DNA from: Prochilodus magdalenae
Taxonomy: Eukaryota; Chordata; Actinopteri; Characiformes; Prochilodontidae
Assembly (NCBI GenBank): GCA_024036415.1
Contig: JAMWET010006933.1
Coordinates: forward strand, 62,001-126,000
Direction: 5' to 3'
DNA: 64,000 nucleotides
A model generated the notes under the pieces. That model worked only from the letters and a program-made list of their open reading frames with translations, searched no databases and was not told the DNA's origin. Shown here piece by piece: positions 28,587-42,600 of the stretch. The position numbers and the translations under genes are program-made. Each line of letters begins with the position of its first letter. Positions within the stretch are counted from its first letter, which is position 1.

Positions 28587-29717
28587 ATGACCATGCCTCC
28601 AAGGAAGAGACCTCTAGTTCCTGTCAGTGCAAGAAGGCGGCTAAAAGCAGATGAAGATTACTTTCCCTTCAACCTGCTGCCGGTGGAATGTCAGCTCCAT
28701 GTGCTTTCATTCCTCAGCGAGGTGGATAAGTGTAGCTCGGCGCTTGTGTGTTCTAGTTGGAGCCGCCTGGTGCGTTCTGGAAAGCTCTGGAGAGTGGCAG
28801 ACTATTCACGTCGTGGGGTGTTTCATCTTGGACAGGAAGGGCTGCTTGTGTCCAACAGGGAATTTGAGCGCTGGAAGGCATGGGTTCACCATTATACTCA
28901 CCATCTCATATCTCGTGGGGCCAGTCTGCTTACCCTCAAAGCAAGCTTTGATTTGGGGGACCAGTGCAATAAGTGGGGAGAGCTCCTGTCACACCTGCTG
29001 GAGAATGTCCACTGCAGGGATCTCAGTCATTTAGACTTGAACTGGACATTCACCTTGCTGGAGCCGTTGGACCTTCGAGTCCATTATAGCTCTAGCTCTC
29101 ACCAGGACAACATCACCAAAATGGACCAGGTCAACAACTTCCAGATCCTTTTAGCCAGACTAGCTCAGAGCTGTCCAAGAATAATCAAGATGCGCCTGCA
29201 CTTTGACTGGTCAGAGACATCAGTAGCTTTGATAACTCAATTTCAGCACCTTCGCATCTTAGAACTGAAGTACTTTTGGGTATTTAAAGGTGTAAGCCCG
29301 AGCACCTTACAGACACTGACTAAATCTCTGCCTAACCTCAAGTCCCTTACCCTCCATGTTCTTGTGCCACTTCGTAATTTGGGCATTTCCTACACTCTTG
29401 AATCCCTGTCCTTGGAGTTCCTTGATGTCTCACCTAGCCGAGGTCTGGTCTTCTCTTGCCTGAAACTGCCAGCACTACGAGAGCTGCGGGCCAAAAAGAT
29501 TGTTCGGGGGATTACTCTAGACCGTCGGACCAGGCTTCGAATCCAGAGCAGGTGGCCTTGCTTGTATCAGGTCTTGCGGGAGGGGACGCCCAAACTACAG
29601 GCTCTCAACAATGAACGACTCCTTCCCAACTGGAAGGAGCAGAGCTATGGAGAGCTTACTTCCATTCTGCAACAGTCTTGCTACTGTCTCCAGCATCTAG
29701 ACAGTTGGCTCTGGTGA
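28587..29717 (+). CDS. F-box protein with leucine-rich C-terminal region
   Basis: The 376-residue protein is encoded in one uninterrupted coding exon. An F-box lies at about residues 27-72 (FNLLPVECQLHVLSFLSEV, then ALVCSSWSRLVRSGKLWR), including the Leu-Pro and Trp-Arg positions typical of the fold. F-boxes bind Skp1, so this is probably a substrate adaptor of an SCF ubiquitin ligase. After it come irregular leucine-rich stretches (CRDLSHLDLNWTF, HLRILELKYFWVF, LPNLKSLTLHVLVPL, LESLSLEFLDV), like the degenerate repeats of FBXL/FBXO proteins. A basic patch (RKRPLVPVSARRRLK) precedes the F-box. An in-frame TGA at 28554-28556 bounds the start. The first ATG has a weak context; the ATG two codons later is better. 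I could not assign it to a named family member. Confidence 0.85.
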   Translation: MTMPPRKRPLVPVSARRRLKADEDYFPFNLLPVECQLHVLSFLSEVDKCSSALVCSSWSRLVRSGKLWRVADYSRRGVFHLGQEGLLVSNREFERWKAWVHHYTHHLISRGASLLTLKASFDLGDQCNKWGELLSHLLENVHCRDLSHLDLNWTFTLLEPLDLRVHYSSSSHQDNITKMDQVNNFQILLARLAQSCPRIIKMRLHFDWSETSVALITQFQHLRILELKYFWVFKGVSPSTLQTLTKSLPNLKSLTLHVLVPLRNLGISYTLESLSLEFLDVSPSRGLVFSCLKLPALRELRAKKIVRGITLDRRTRLRIQSRWPCLYQVLREGTPKLQALNNERLLPNWKEQSYGELTSILQQSCYCLQHLDSWLW

Positions 29718-31200
29718 AAAGACAATAGTTTATAGTCAAAATATTGCACAGTTAAAAATATTTTTGAAAAATCAGAAAGGTAAAAATCACTCCTTAAACA
29801 AATGATAAAGTACCACTTAGAACCAGAAATGTGTTTGGACTGACAGTAAGGTCAACCACTTGGAAAGTGTAATATAAAAAGTACCAGAGCTTTAGATGAG
29901 GCTTATTTTACAGTGTAGACCAAATGCTCTTTGGAAATACAAGAGACATCCAGTTTTTTTAGCTTGCCTTTCTGACTTGATGTCAAGTGATTGGGGCTCA
30001 GCTCTATATAAGGAAAAAGATGACCCTGCATAACTAGGGGACAATATTTGTGGGCTAGATGTTAGAGCTGAAGACCAACATTCTCCTGTCACAGTTTATA
30101 AGAAGATCCCAATTGGAAAGCCTCAACAAATGGGTGTTTGCCTGTTGGGTGAGGTGATGTCCCAGGTAACTCCAGGAATATATCCTGACTTACCACAAGG
30201 GGGAAGCAGTGAGTGGTGCAGATGCAGTGCAGTGGTGTGCATCAATCAGGTTCAAACATTTCAATCATTTGATTTCTTTTGCACTTCCAGAAGGCTAACC
30301 AGTGTGGTTAACTATGAAACAATAGGATAATGCTTTAACATTTCACAGTATGCTTTCTTATTTTAAGCATCGCTTCAGTCATATACACAGTCCTAACTTG
30401 AATTTAAGATCAGGAATGATGCTTTAAATTGAGAATTTAATTGTGTGTTTGTTTTTTTAGTCTAAATTATTTCAGTTTAATTGGTAACGTTTAATAGTAG
30501 TAAGGTCTGTGTATATACACAGGGAGTACCCAGGGTCTAAATTGAAATTTAATAGAGCTTCACAGATTGAGATTTTATGATCAAGAAAGCATCTTAAAAC
30601 TTTATCATTCCTTTAAGATAACGTTTGTTTTAGGGATTTGTCCAGTCAGTTTACACCACTAGGCCATGGGTTATGCCTGCCCACTTTTTAACATTTATAT
30701 AGGATGTATGATGTGTGGTGGTTCTTTTAAGGAGCTTTGATGAGAGCCATAGTATATCTTTGACTGAATTAAACTTGAAGATTATTTAGTAACCCCAGAA
30801 CTGCTTTGTTTTGGTTTTATAAGGAGTTGGGCCAAATATAGCCTACAGATCCAAAGATTGATGGACCAAGTAATATAGTGTGATTTTTTTTTGGCCTAAA
30901 AAACATGGCTTTATGTGTGGAAGATTTTTTTTTTCTATAGTCTCTTTCATGTGTTGAACATTCCCAGATAAAAGAAACCAGTCTAGAATGTGCAGTACTT
31001 CATACTTGTCCATAGAGGTCACCTCATCCACAGTTTTGCATCACAGACAGACTTGATCTCTTATTCTGTTGATTTACTTTTTGGCCCTTGCACTGATTTT
31101 TTTTATTGGCTAGGGGAAACGGTATGATGCAGTAATTCTTAAATATATCCTGGATTTGTTCCTGACTGCCAGAATAAATACAGTTTGACTGGACATCAGT
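29718..31200 (+). other. probable 3' UTR of the F-box gene
   Basis: AT-rich sequence with no other gene, running to a poly(A) signal at 31173-31178 that is followed by a GT-rich stretch. The extent of the UTR is inferred. Confidence 0.5.
31173..31178 (+). terminator. poly(A) signal AATAAA, probably of the F-box gene
   Basis: AATAAA in the sense orientation, with a GT-rich element (TACTGTGTGCCTGT) about 40 nt downstream. It would give a 3' UTR of about 1.5 kb. Confidence 0.45.
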
Positions 31201-33608
31201 GTCATTATTGTCTTACTGTGTGCCTGTCCGACGCAAATAGACATTTTTAAAACACCACCACTAAATTGTTATGCAATAAGGCATAAACAGATGCTGTTGT
31301 GTTCAGATTTTTTTAAACAAAGATTTTTCTGTAAAAATGTGTAGAAAATGTAACCTGAACATACTGTCAAATCATTGTACAAAAGTCTAAGACACAAAAC
31401 AGATTGTTTAAAACCTTTTATCTAAGCAAACATGAAATGTAAGTGCAAACAAACAAGTCATTTCCATCACCAGCACACCATATTTATAACACATTATTTA
31501 AATTAATACAATGTTGATTAAACAAACCAAGTATTGAATGATAACTGCAAATAATAATGGGCTTCCTTTAGAAGATGTTTGAAATGTATAAATATCACAT
31601 TCAATCTGTGGAATTTGATGTTGAAAATTGTCCTGTGTAGCTCCTCATGAATCTGCATACATTACTGTTAAGGGGGATTACTCTTGAGGATCTCATATTA
31701 TTTTCTATGTTTATTAAACACCTTTTGGTCACTGAGTAATTCCTTAAAATAATTTTTATATCACACATATGCTTCCAAAATGTGGAAAAAGGGGATGAAA
31801 TAAAAGAAATTCTTTTTCTGAATAGATTTGTCCAAACCTGTTACAGAGACTGTTCATCAGAAAGAAAAACGGCGCTTGAAAGTGTTTAAACTATTGAAAA
31901 AGTTTTTAGCGAACCATTTTCTGCACTCAATCTCAACCTCTCAAGCAAGGCCATGTATTACTGTGCAAACACAAAGCCAGAAATTATGATAGTTATCACT
32001 TTTAAAGCTTAGTTAAACAATGCTTGAGCAAAGTAATAAGCATAAAACATAATCCTTGATAGTTATAGATGAAACCAAAAAAGCTGGGCCTCATTCACCC
32101 ACTGTTTTTAGGAAGACGTTTCTTATGCAGAGGAGGATTTTAAAATTCACCAAAGTTTCCCTATTTGGGATTAGGTTTTAGGTGAGAACAGAATCTACAC
32201 ACACACAGTAACACAAAGTTGCAAACAAATGTGTGGTTTAAGAACATGTCATGGATCTGATGTAAACCTTTTCTAAGAGCCTTTCTCATAAACAAATAAA
32301 AAACAACTAAGGAAAATATTAGTGAATGAGGCCCAATTATCTTTTACTGTTTTCTTCCATGTCTTTCTGTGTTTATCCTTTGGGAAAGTAAACAGTCTAG
32401 ATTCTTAATCGTTGAATATGATCCTGACGCTGTTTTAGATGAACAGACCTGTTTCCCATTAGTTTAAGCTTTTCTAAAGGTCAGTAATTGCTTTGAAGAC
32501 AGGCATCTTCCTGAGATTTAGAACACCTAGCAGACAATAGTGATTTTGTAATGGGGCCTTTCAGCAAATAGTATTTTATGGTCTGTATACTGAATGAGAC
32601 GTTTATTGTGTAATTCTGCATTTATTACCTTGCAGTAATCTAAGCAGCGATTTACAAGACAGACCAGGAATCTTTTTCCCCCAAGTGAGCAAAGTACGGT
32701 GCCAAGTTAAACTTTGTTCTTGAACCATAAAGGTATAAATATCTTCAGGTACTTGTTCCATAATAAGTTTCCAATGTTATCACAGGCCTTGTTTTTTCTT
32801 AACCCCACAGTATTTCATGATCGTCTGTGACAGCCTACCTGGGGAATTTCATGGGGAATTAAATATTCTTCATTGGCCAGTTCATTTAACCACTTATCAT
32901 TATTACACACAGCTGCATGGGTTTTATTTGTCATTGCCACAGCCTTGCCTTCTTTTCTATTTTCTCTTCTCACTTGATGTCAAGAATGTGCAGTATAGGG
33001 AGGGGGAAAGGAGCTAAAATCTCCTCCCCTAGCACTCTCCTCACTGAAACACATGCTACCAATTTTACTTGCATGTGTAGTTGACCAGCAGTAGTGGATC
33101 CCCAGGATTGCGAGCGTTCTCTAAACCTGCGTTTGAGAAGAGCACTGGGTTTGTGGCTGCCAGCATGGAGTCAAACTGCTGGATCACTCCTCTCTCAGAC
33201 TTGTACTTTATCTAGCAGGGCACAGGATGGAGTCCAGAGGGGCTACTTGTGGAGACTGGTTCTCTGGTTTCACTTGGTAGTACTCGTGCGCTGCGAAGGT
33301 GGCTCTTTTCTCCTCACCAGCATCTTTAAGAAGGTCGATCATGTTCGGAGGGTAAAGCTTCCTTATGGGTAATTCCCCTTGCCCTGGATTGGTGGGCTAA
33401 GGTGAGAGCAAGACTGATTAGATAGGTGCCGATGTGTTTATGTGATCATCCGTGCTAGTTAATGTGTAATCCCATGGAAGGTGGTGCTTTCATGCCTTCA
33501 TACGTGCACATTTCCTGGATTTACAAGAAGGTTCAGGGTCTAATAAAGGGCTGCAGGTTCCTCACTCAGCTTGCAGTCATTCTTCAGGGCTTCTCATAGA
33601 AGACAGAC
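31201..33608. other. intergenic region and anpep upstream sequence
   Basis: It holds a short inverted-repeat element at 32095-32335. Otherwise it is AT-rich, with no recognised gene. The last few hundred bases should contain the anpep promoter. GTTAATGTGTAAT at 33458-33470 is an imperfect HNF1-like site (9 of 12 fixed positions), of interest because mammalian ANPEP uses HNF1 in gut. No convincing TATA box was seen. Confidence 0.5.
32095..32335. mobile_element. short inverted-repeat element, 241 bp
   Basis: TGGGCCTCATTCAC at 32095-32108 is repeated as its exact reverse complement at 32322-32335. No coding capacity. GGCCTCATTCA-ended elements are known to me as common fish repeats. A target duplication was not evident. 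Confidence 0.7.
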
Positions 33609-36600
33609 ATGGCTAAGGGAGTATACATCTCGAAGGGTCTGGCTATTGCCACTGTGGTGGTCACAGTTTCTGCTGTCAGTGGCATTGTCTTGATGATCAT
33701 CATGTACCAGGTACAGATAATGGAGCGACCTCCACAGCGTCCACCAACAATTGCTCCTACTAAACCGATACCAACAGGACCTCCACCAACTCTGAGACTT
33801 CCTGACATTTTGGTTCCAGAGAGCTACCAAATCGTCCTCCAGCCATACCTCTATGTGAAGCTGCCCAACAACACGGATCAAAATGCTACTTTCACCGGTC
33901 ACTCAACAGTGAGGTTCAAGTGTATGAATGACACCAAGAGTATCTTCCTTCATGCCACACAGCTCAGTATAACCAAAGTCACTGTGACTCATTCTTTCAC
34001 GGCCAAGAACATAGAAGTTAGAGACTACAAACTGCATGGCAACGAATCCAACTTTTTTGAGATCCAGCTAAAGGATGTGTTGTTTGGGAATGGAACCTAT
34101 TATGATCTTTTCACCGAATTTGAAGGGGAACTGTTGGATGATTTGGCTGGTCTTTACATGAGCCGGTACACAAGGAAGGTAAAAGATGAAGAAGAGGACA
34201 GGTAAGAGCCAAGTTTAAGTTCTTGCACTTCTTTGAGTTCCAGTATATGAGAGTGCTTGTTTTCCCATTAGAAACAAGTCAGTGTTAAACATCATTTTGT
34301 GGAAGGAACAGGAAAGTCTTTATTTGTGAAAAGTGCACAAGAGAAGTGCTGAGTGATATGGCTGGGTCTCATATTGCTGTGAAGCTAGCAGTATTTTAGC
34401 ATTCACACTCTGGTAGATTAAAACTCCCTGTGAATATGGAATGAACTATTGCAGTTGCATGTACGTCTCCTTTAAGGCAGTCTAGTTGGAATAAAGCTCA
34501 GAAACTGACACATTCCCTTCAAATATCGGATTACCAAAACTCATCTCTTGTCTGGAGCGATATTTGTGTTCTCAACTGAAAAGTGTTTATTGTAAAAAGA
34601 GCCCCCTGACCCAGCCCCTCTCGTCTTTTCACCTTTGCCCATGGACCTTCTCTCGGCTATGTTGTTTGTAGGACATCTAAGCAGCTCAGCATTTATTCTG
34701 GACAGAATGTGATTGTATGATGACTGATATGTAATTATTCCCTGGAATGTCTGGATTTCCTGTCTATGTTTTTTGTGCATCTGTGTGTTTACTGTTTTTA
34801 CGTAAATACCTCTCCCAACAGATTCCTCGTCACAAGCCAGATGCAACCCACAGATGCGAGGAAAGTATTTCCTTGCTTTGACGAGCCAGCTATGAAAGCA
34901 GTGTTCAATGTCACCATTATTCACAGGAGTGGCACCAAAGCTAGATCAAATTCCAAGACGGGTAAAACATTTGTTCATGGGCCTTTACTCATACAACACA
35001 TCCACACAACCGTCTCGGTAAAGATGATCAGAATAATAGAACTCTGTTAGTGGAGAACATAATAAACACTTTACACCGGTCGTCAGTCCTGCTCTGATTG
35101 ATTCAAACTTCAGTTACACATATGATTAGTTTGAGCAGGAACATGGAGTCTGACCAAGCAAGATAAACACAGTCATTAAAGTTATCGGCGGATTGCGTTT
35201 GAAGTATTTGTGTTTTCTATTCAACAGAAAATGAGGAAACTATCGATATAGATGGAGAGTCATGGGTAGTTACTAGTTTTGCCTCAACCCCAGTCATGTC
35301 GACATACCTCTTGGCTTTCACAGTAAATGATTTTGAAACTGCTGAAGATGATGACAAGTCAATACAGGTCTGTTCTTTTTATTGTTATCATTATCATATT
35401 TAACATTGTAAAAAATGGAACAGAGTATGGATTTAAAGTTTCAAATTATTATTGTAGTTGTTGTAGCTGGTGGTGCAGTTTTCTTGGATTCATTTACGGA
35501 TCCTTCTTTCCACTGGTTCAAAGCCAAAGCTGAAAACCCATTTCATCCTTTTAGACTAACGTTAGACTAGTCTGTTTGCACTGGGGAATCTGTACCCTGA
35601 TTTTGTTTGTTTGATAAACAATAGAACATTGCATGTAGTCACTAGCAAAACAATCATACCATTTTAGAAGCTTTACCAAACGTTTCAGAACTCATACATG
35701 CATTTACACTTACGGCATTTAGCTGACGCTCTTACCCAGAGCAACTTACAAAGTTAATCGTATTACAGGTAGGCCAATGTAGTGTTAGGAGTCTTGCCCA
35801 AGGATTCTTATTGGTGTAGCATAGCATAGTCACCCAGATCGGGATTCGAACCCCAGTCTCCCATATGTGGTGGGGACTCTCTGACCAGTAGTGGTGGTGT
35901 CCGCTAAGCTACACCAACCACATGCTAGCCAGTACATGACTAACAAATACAACTTTGAACAGTTCTACATGCATATAAAATCATAAAATCTTTTATTAAA
36001 AACTTAAAGAAACGTTTGGTTCAGTGGTGAAATCGCTGGAAAGCAGTTTTTAATAGTAAAGTTTTTATTTCTAAATTAAACTCATGACATGATAAAGTCA
36101 AATAGTACCAGGTAACAAGTGTACATATAGAGGTTTGTACTCCTAGAAAGTATTCTATGTATAAATTATGATTTTTGTGTATATAACACACAATCTTTAT
36201 CTAAGATCTAAATATTTAATTGTTTTTTAACCAGTTTGTTTTTACTATGGGATCTCAGTTCAAACTAATTCATTAGAATGCTCCATATATGTATGTACAA
36301 GCAGTCTTGCCATCATTACAATGTTGCTTAGAGACCTTGTTGGCTCATCGTCATTCTGCATTTGGTAGCTTTCAGAGCCAGTATTCTTCTGTGTTTGTTT
36401 CCCACTGTTTGTGTTCTGTGGTCATTCCACAAATGCCTGCATGTGAAGTCAGTTTTGTGTTGGATGGTTGAATCTGAATCCCTACAAATAGAACATTCTG
36501 TCATGTATATACTGGTCAATACACATGCAGGCGTAGCTTTGGATAGTTTCAGATCTTTTGGATTCAAATATTCCTTTTCTTCCTTTAGATATGGGCCCGA

Positions 36601-39600
36601 CCTGATGCTGTGAAGGCTGGACATACAAAGTATGCATATGAAATCAGCACAAAGCTTTTGGAGTACTATGAGGATAAGTTTGGGGGATATCCATTAACCA
36701 AACTAGGTGGGTAAAAAAAAAGGGTTCATGTGATATCCTATTGAAGTATATGTTATGTGACCTTTTTTTCTTATTTGGAAATAAATCCTAAAAGATACCT
36801 TGTGTGTGTATTTCCACAGATCAGGTCGCACTTCCAGATTTTAGCGCAGGTGCTATGGAAAACTGGGGCCTGATCATGTATCGTGAGACTGCTCTGCTGT
36901 ATGATGAAGATGTGTCATCTACCTCCAACAAAGAATGGATTGCCACGGTGATTGCTCATGAATTGGCTCATCAGGTACGACTAGTCATGCTTTACTCATA
37001 TCTACCGTACCCTCGATTCATTCGTAATAAATCCATTACATATAAGATTAAATCATATACCCTTTTGATTCATGAGTTCCTGTGGCACGTGTTTATGACT
37101 TTATCACGTTGCAAACCTGGCTTCCAGTGGAATGATCCTTTTAATTATCCTCCGTGTTTTCAGTGGTTTGGAAACCTGGTCACGATGAAATGGTGGAATA
37201 ACCTGTGGCTCAATGAGGGAGTTGCAACATACATGTCATACTTTGGAGTGAACCATGTTGAGCCCCACTGGAACATAGTGAGTCAAAAACAAGTAGAAGG
37301 CCCTCTAATGGCCCCTCTAACCATTTTATTAAGAAGCTGGTGAATATGCTATGGTAAAGTATGGTAAGCTGGTATATCAGTTCTATGTACCAAACTCATT
37401 CAACATTCAACTGTAAATACTTCTTTCCATTCTATTGCACTTGATATATTGAGATTTATTGGATCAACTCCATTGATTGTTATCGATCGTAATTAGAGTC
37501 GTACCCACATTTCACACAAATCGTGCTTTGGTCTTCTAGCTTAAGGCTCTAAACCTACCCAGTTTCATGTTTGTTAAATAAGTTTGTTAGGTTTGCGACA
37601 CAAGGGGTGCTGACACAACCCCTTAAGTTTACTTCAGTTCAGGTGTACTTTAAGCCTGAACGTAACAGCTAAAAGTGTCGCACAGTCTTGTTTTGTTGGT
37701 GCACAGTAGCCAAAGCCTGAAGGCTAAGAAGTTGTGTGTAAGAACGTGTGGTTTTATCCTGTTATTTCCAGGAAGATCTATTTGTTCTGAAAGAAGTCCA
37801 GCCGGCATTAGAGGTGGATTCCTTAAACTCGTCACACCCTCTCAGCTCCACAGAGGCTGAAGTCCAGACTCCCGCTGATATCAACAACCTCTTTACCAGC
37901 ATCACCTACAGCAAGGTCGGCTTTACGTTGCCTTATATTTATGTTAATTACAGTGTTTACATTTATGTAATAATAATGTTGAATAGTAATGAAATAATTT
38001 CTTGATGAGAACGACTCTCCTGTTCTCAATAATAGGGTGCAGCTGTGCTAAAAATGCTGTCTACTTTCATTGGAGAGGCAGATTTTTTTACTGGTCTCAA
38101 GGTGAGTAGCATGATAACACACTTTTTTTTTTAAATATCGGCAAATAGCCACATTTAATGTTAAGTAACGTTTAAGTAATAGATATTGTTGTTCTTCTGA
38201 AGTAAAACAGAGATCCTGGTGGAAAGGACGCATTTACACTCATGTACACATAACACTGTTAACATGTTCACATTGATCACTCTGTCATTTTAATTATGAG
38301 CTCCATCTATTTGGCATTATCTGGTTGGGTATTATTTTACTTGTTTTACTTTAGGGGCTAAAGAGCATGCTTTACCCACAATCTGAAAGCTTCTGTCTTT
38401 GATATTCTTGACTAATTAACTTCAGGATTGTAGCTAATTTGTTTACCCAGTTCACCTAGCAATAGTAACTATCCCCTGGGTAGCTCTGAAAAACTTTATA
38501 TCTGTAAATCTTAAAAACTTGCCCAGTTATCCCAAGAGATTAATGGAAGGAGTACACTGTTACTTATTTCTTAAACTGAAGACAGAAGAGTAGTGGGGTA
38601 AGATCTCAGGTAATGTTTGAGCTCATTACCACAGTAGGAGAGAGCAATTCCAGAAAAGGACTGGGAAACCAAACACCAGCATCACTATGGGCAGCCAACA
38701 TGGCCCCATTCCCCCTGACCCCCAAATACCAGGGAGCATTTTATACACTATGTATATCTTAACTTTAACTTCTACCTATTAAGTTTTGTTATTTACTTGA
38801 ATTTGCTTAGGCTTTTTTTTCTCTCTCAGTTGGACATCTTTACACTGTTGTATGGATCCACTTAACTGAACAGCCTGAACTACAATTTTAAACATAGCTG
38901 CTGGATTTGCTTCCATTCATCCACGAGGCCTGGTGAGGCCAGGCACTGATGTCGAGGTATTAGGCCCGCGTCAGAGCCAGGTTTCCTGTTTGTCCTAAAG
39001 GTGTTAGATAGAGCTGAGGTCTGAGCTTTGTGGGGGCCAGTCAAGTTTGGCCAGTCAGGTCTGCAAACCAATTGTCATGCTGAAACTTGCTGTGGTAAAC
39101 CAAGTCTGTTAGGGTTAGGCCAATTCGGTCCATAAATGTCTAAACTCTGTTTCACACTCACATTTTTGGCATAAACAGGAAATGACTCTCATTAAACTGC
39201 TGCCGAAAGCACACAATTCTCTAAAATGTCATTATGTGGCGTCCCTCACTGGAGCTAAGGTGCCTGAATCTTGGAAAACAGTTCTAGATCACTATTACTT
39301 GTCCACCAAACTTCACAGTTGGCACCCTGCATTTGGGGAGGTAGTGTTGTTTGTACAAAGACACTTATACATGTACCAGGTACCACAGTGTATTTTTATT
39401 GCTGTATATTCTCACTGTGATACACCTTGCAGTTTATATATATCATATGTCTTTTTAGAAATATCTGAATGACTACAAGTACGGGAATGCTGAGTATCAA
39501 GACCTTTGGAAGAGCATAGATGAGGTAAATGTGAACATGACTTAAATACAAAATAAAAAAAACAAAATGAGATTTAAGGTGTTATATGGCAATGACGTGC

Positions 39601-42600
39601 ATGACATGCTGGTTTATGCCATTAAAGTTTGCATATTATATTGCAATTTGTATCACAATTAATACACTAATACACTTAATCAGGCCACCCTAGATAGGGT
39701 ACAACCCATGATGAAGGGATGGACTGAGCAAGTGGGTTACCCAGTCATCACCATAAACACCATCACTGGAGAGATCTCTCAGAAGCAGTTCCTTTTAAAC
39801 CAAATAGGGGGTCACGGGTGAGTTCTAAGCCGTAAAGGACACTCTTTCTTCTACCTAGACCTGACATGAAACACTTAAAAGTGCAGCACTGAAACTTTAT
39901 AGGATGCTTGAATGAGCGACCGGATGAAATCCAATGCTGGTTTCACTGCAGGACATGAGGAGTTCAAAACAGACGCTCTGTGGGCTAGTTTAATTTCCTT
40001 CTTTGCTGTTGTTTATAGACACAGGCATGTCCTTGTTGTGGACTTTGGTTTTAAGCCCAGTTCACTGATTTATCAAGTGACAGATGTCTCATGAATGTCC
40101 TATTCTTCTGTTTTCCTCTTAGGCTTATATGGCAAGTTCCAATTAGATACATAAAATCGGACATCAAGTTAATGAAAGACATGTTGATAGAAGAAGGGCC
40201 AGGTAAGATACAGTTCATAAACTCCCAAGTAACATGAAATAATGGAAATCAATTTGTTTTTTCATGTGTATATATCCCATTTGTCTATAGTCAAAAGGCC
40301 TGCTTATAAACTTACACCTGGTGATTGGATCCTGGTCAATGTTAACTGCACTGGTTATTATCGAGTGAACTACGATGAGAACAACTGGAATAATCTTATT
40401 GATCAGTTGGAGATGGATCATACCGTAAGTGTTTGCTAAACACTTTTGTAAACTTGGTTACGTTGTTTCTTTCCTTCAACATATAGAGATTAGCTTAAAG
40501 TAAAAAAAAAGTTGTCAGTAAAAAAACTGCACTTTTCTGTCTTTGTTTGGTAGGTTATCCCTCTCATAAGTCGTGGCCAACTAATTGATGATGCGTTTAA
40601 CCTTGCGAGGTATGTTCATGTCATGCATTCCTTATCTCTAAATGTTTGACCAAGATGCTACATTATTTTTAGTGACCACATATACTATATGCTTCAATGC
40701 TTCTATTATATGTTTCCTAAAGGGCCAAGTACGTCAACGTCACTCTGCCATTACAAACCACCAAGTATCTGATCAATGAGACGGACTACTTCCCATGGGA
40801 GTCGGCCCTGAACAATCTGCAGTACTTCATCCTCATGTTTGACCGCTCCGAGGTCTACGGCTATATGCAGGTGGATGAGATTAACACAAGGAGCTGGGGA
40901 AATGTTTAATGTGTGATGAACAGAAATGGTTGAAATCTTCTTTTATTTTAATTTTCTGTATGCAGAAATACCTACGGAAGCAAGTCACTCCGCTGTACAA
41001 CTTCTTTCAAAACTATACTGAGAATGCAACTGTTCCAGAGACACTCACTGATCAGTAAGCTCCTATTTGCTTTGTCTGTGGTCTCTTATCGGGTTATTAA
41101 TGGGGATTGTATTGAATCTTATTCTTGATCTCTTTCTAGGTATAACCAGATAAATGCAATCTCAGTGGCTTGCGGTAATGATGTTCCTGAATGCACAACG
41201 ATGGCCAGTAAGCTTTTCAAAGAGTGGAGAAATGGCACTAACCGGTGAGAGCATGTTAGCTTGTGTTCTGTATCTTCATAATTGCTAATAAGTGGTAATA
41301 AATGACCCACATCCACAACATTTGTGTGCTTTTGTGTACCAAAAACTGTTTCTCTGCCTTTAAGACTGATATGTGATCTCTGTTTTGGTCAAAAAGCATC
41401 CTGGTCTGAAACATTTAGCATAAATAGGCAGTGCTTAACTGATGCAGGCTGAACTGATGTATTAACCTTATTTGATCTGGGTTAGGTTTACCTGGGGAGG
41501 GGCTATATGGGTGGTTACTAAACACGATCTGCAAATTTAACATCTGCAAAGTAGTTTTGGTGAGCAATAATTCTGGAGTGAGGTACCTTCTACAAAGGTT
41601 CTTCAGTAATAGTAGTCTACCTAATAAAAAAATTACACCTCTGTCTTTTTGCTACCTAAAGACAAGGCTAACAGTTAAGTTGTATCTAGCCTACAGTCAG
41701 TGTAGATGGCATTTAGCAGCACAATGTGTTGTTACTGTTTAGAAATGTAGCGTCATATAACTTTTTTATAAAAAACGTTCTTATAGGTTCTTTCAGTAAT
41801 AGTAGCCCTGTTTGCATCAACCTTACAGTCATTAGGTAGAGTGTCTAATGAAGCAGGTTCAATCTACCCTTAATTGTTTTCCAACAGTGGCCAGCAACTT
41901 TCTCTGTTAATCCAGGTTTAGATACACAGGTTGTTATTAATCCTTATTAATATGCACATGGTAATGTGATAATAATAACAAACAGAAAATCATGTAAAAC
42001 ACGAGGAGGAGCCGGCAAAGAATTATAAATCAGCGCTGTTGCCACCGCCCCCAAGATTAGTTCTAACTACGTTTTACAATTCATCAGCTAGCAAGATGGG
42101 CTCCTCCCCCCCCCACCCCATAACAAAAATGCTGTTTAGTGCCCCCAAATACCAGAGCTGGCCACGCTCATGGTAATGTTACTACTAATCCTTATAACAG
42201 ACATCAGCACCTCTGTTTTTTGGCAATTAGGAGACAAAGCTAACCGCAAAAAGGAAGCTGGAATTGGCACAGCTCCTTTCTCCTCAAATTTAAACCAGAA
42301 GTACTGTGATCTAAAAAGGTTGAATGAGCCTATTTTACTGGCCTATTGCTGTTCTACTTTCTTGTTCTTTGTTGTTTGCTTGGATTTGTTTTAATCTAGC
42401 CTCAAAGTGAATCAGTGTTATTTGAAGTATGTCCAGGAAATTATTTCATTCAAATCGGGACTTTCTTACAAATTACATTACTGATTTACTTTAGGTAAAA
42501 CTAAACCCACCCAATTAAATATTTAGTTTAATATTTTGCACAAATGGACTGTATGGAAATTTTACAGGAGAGGAAAAGAATAACTCTAAATATAACTTAA

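Noticed and set aside
34170..34185. An earlier possible donor (AAG then GTAAAA) in anpep exon 1
   Set aside because: Its phase (0) does not fit exon 2, which needs phase 2. The donor at 34202 keeps the frame.
35840..35921. A tRNA gene
   Set aside because: The A and B boxes belong to a SINE head with a SINE tail attached; I did not find a complete cloverleaf.
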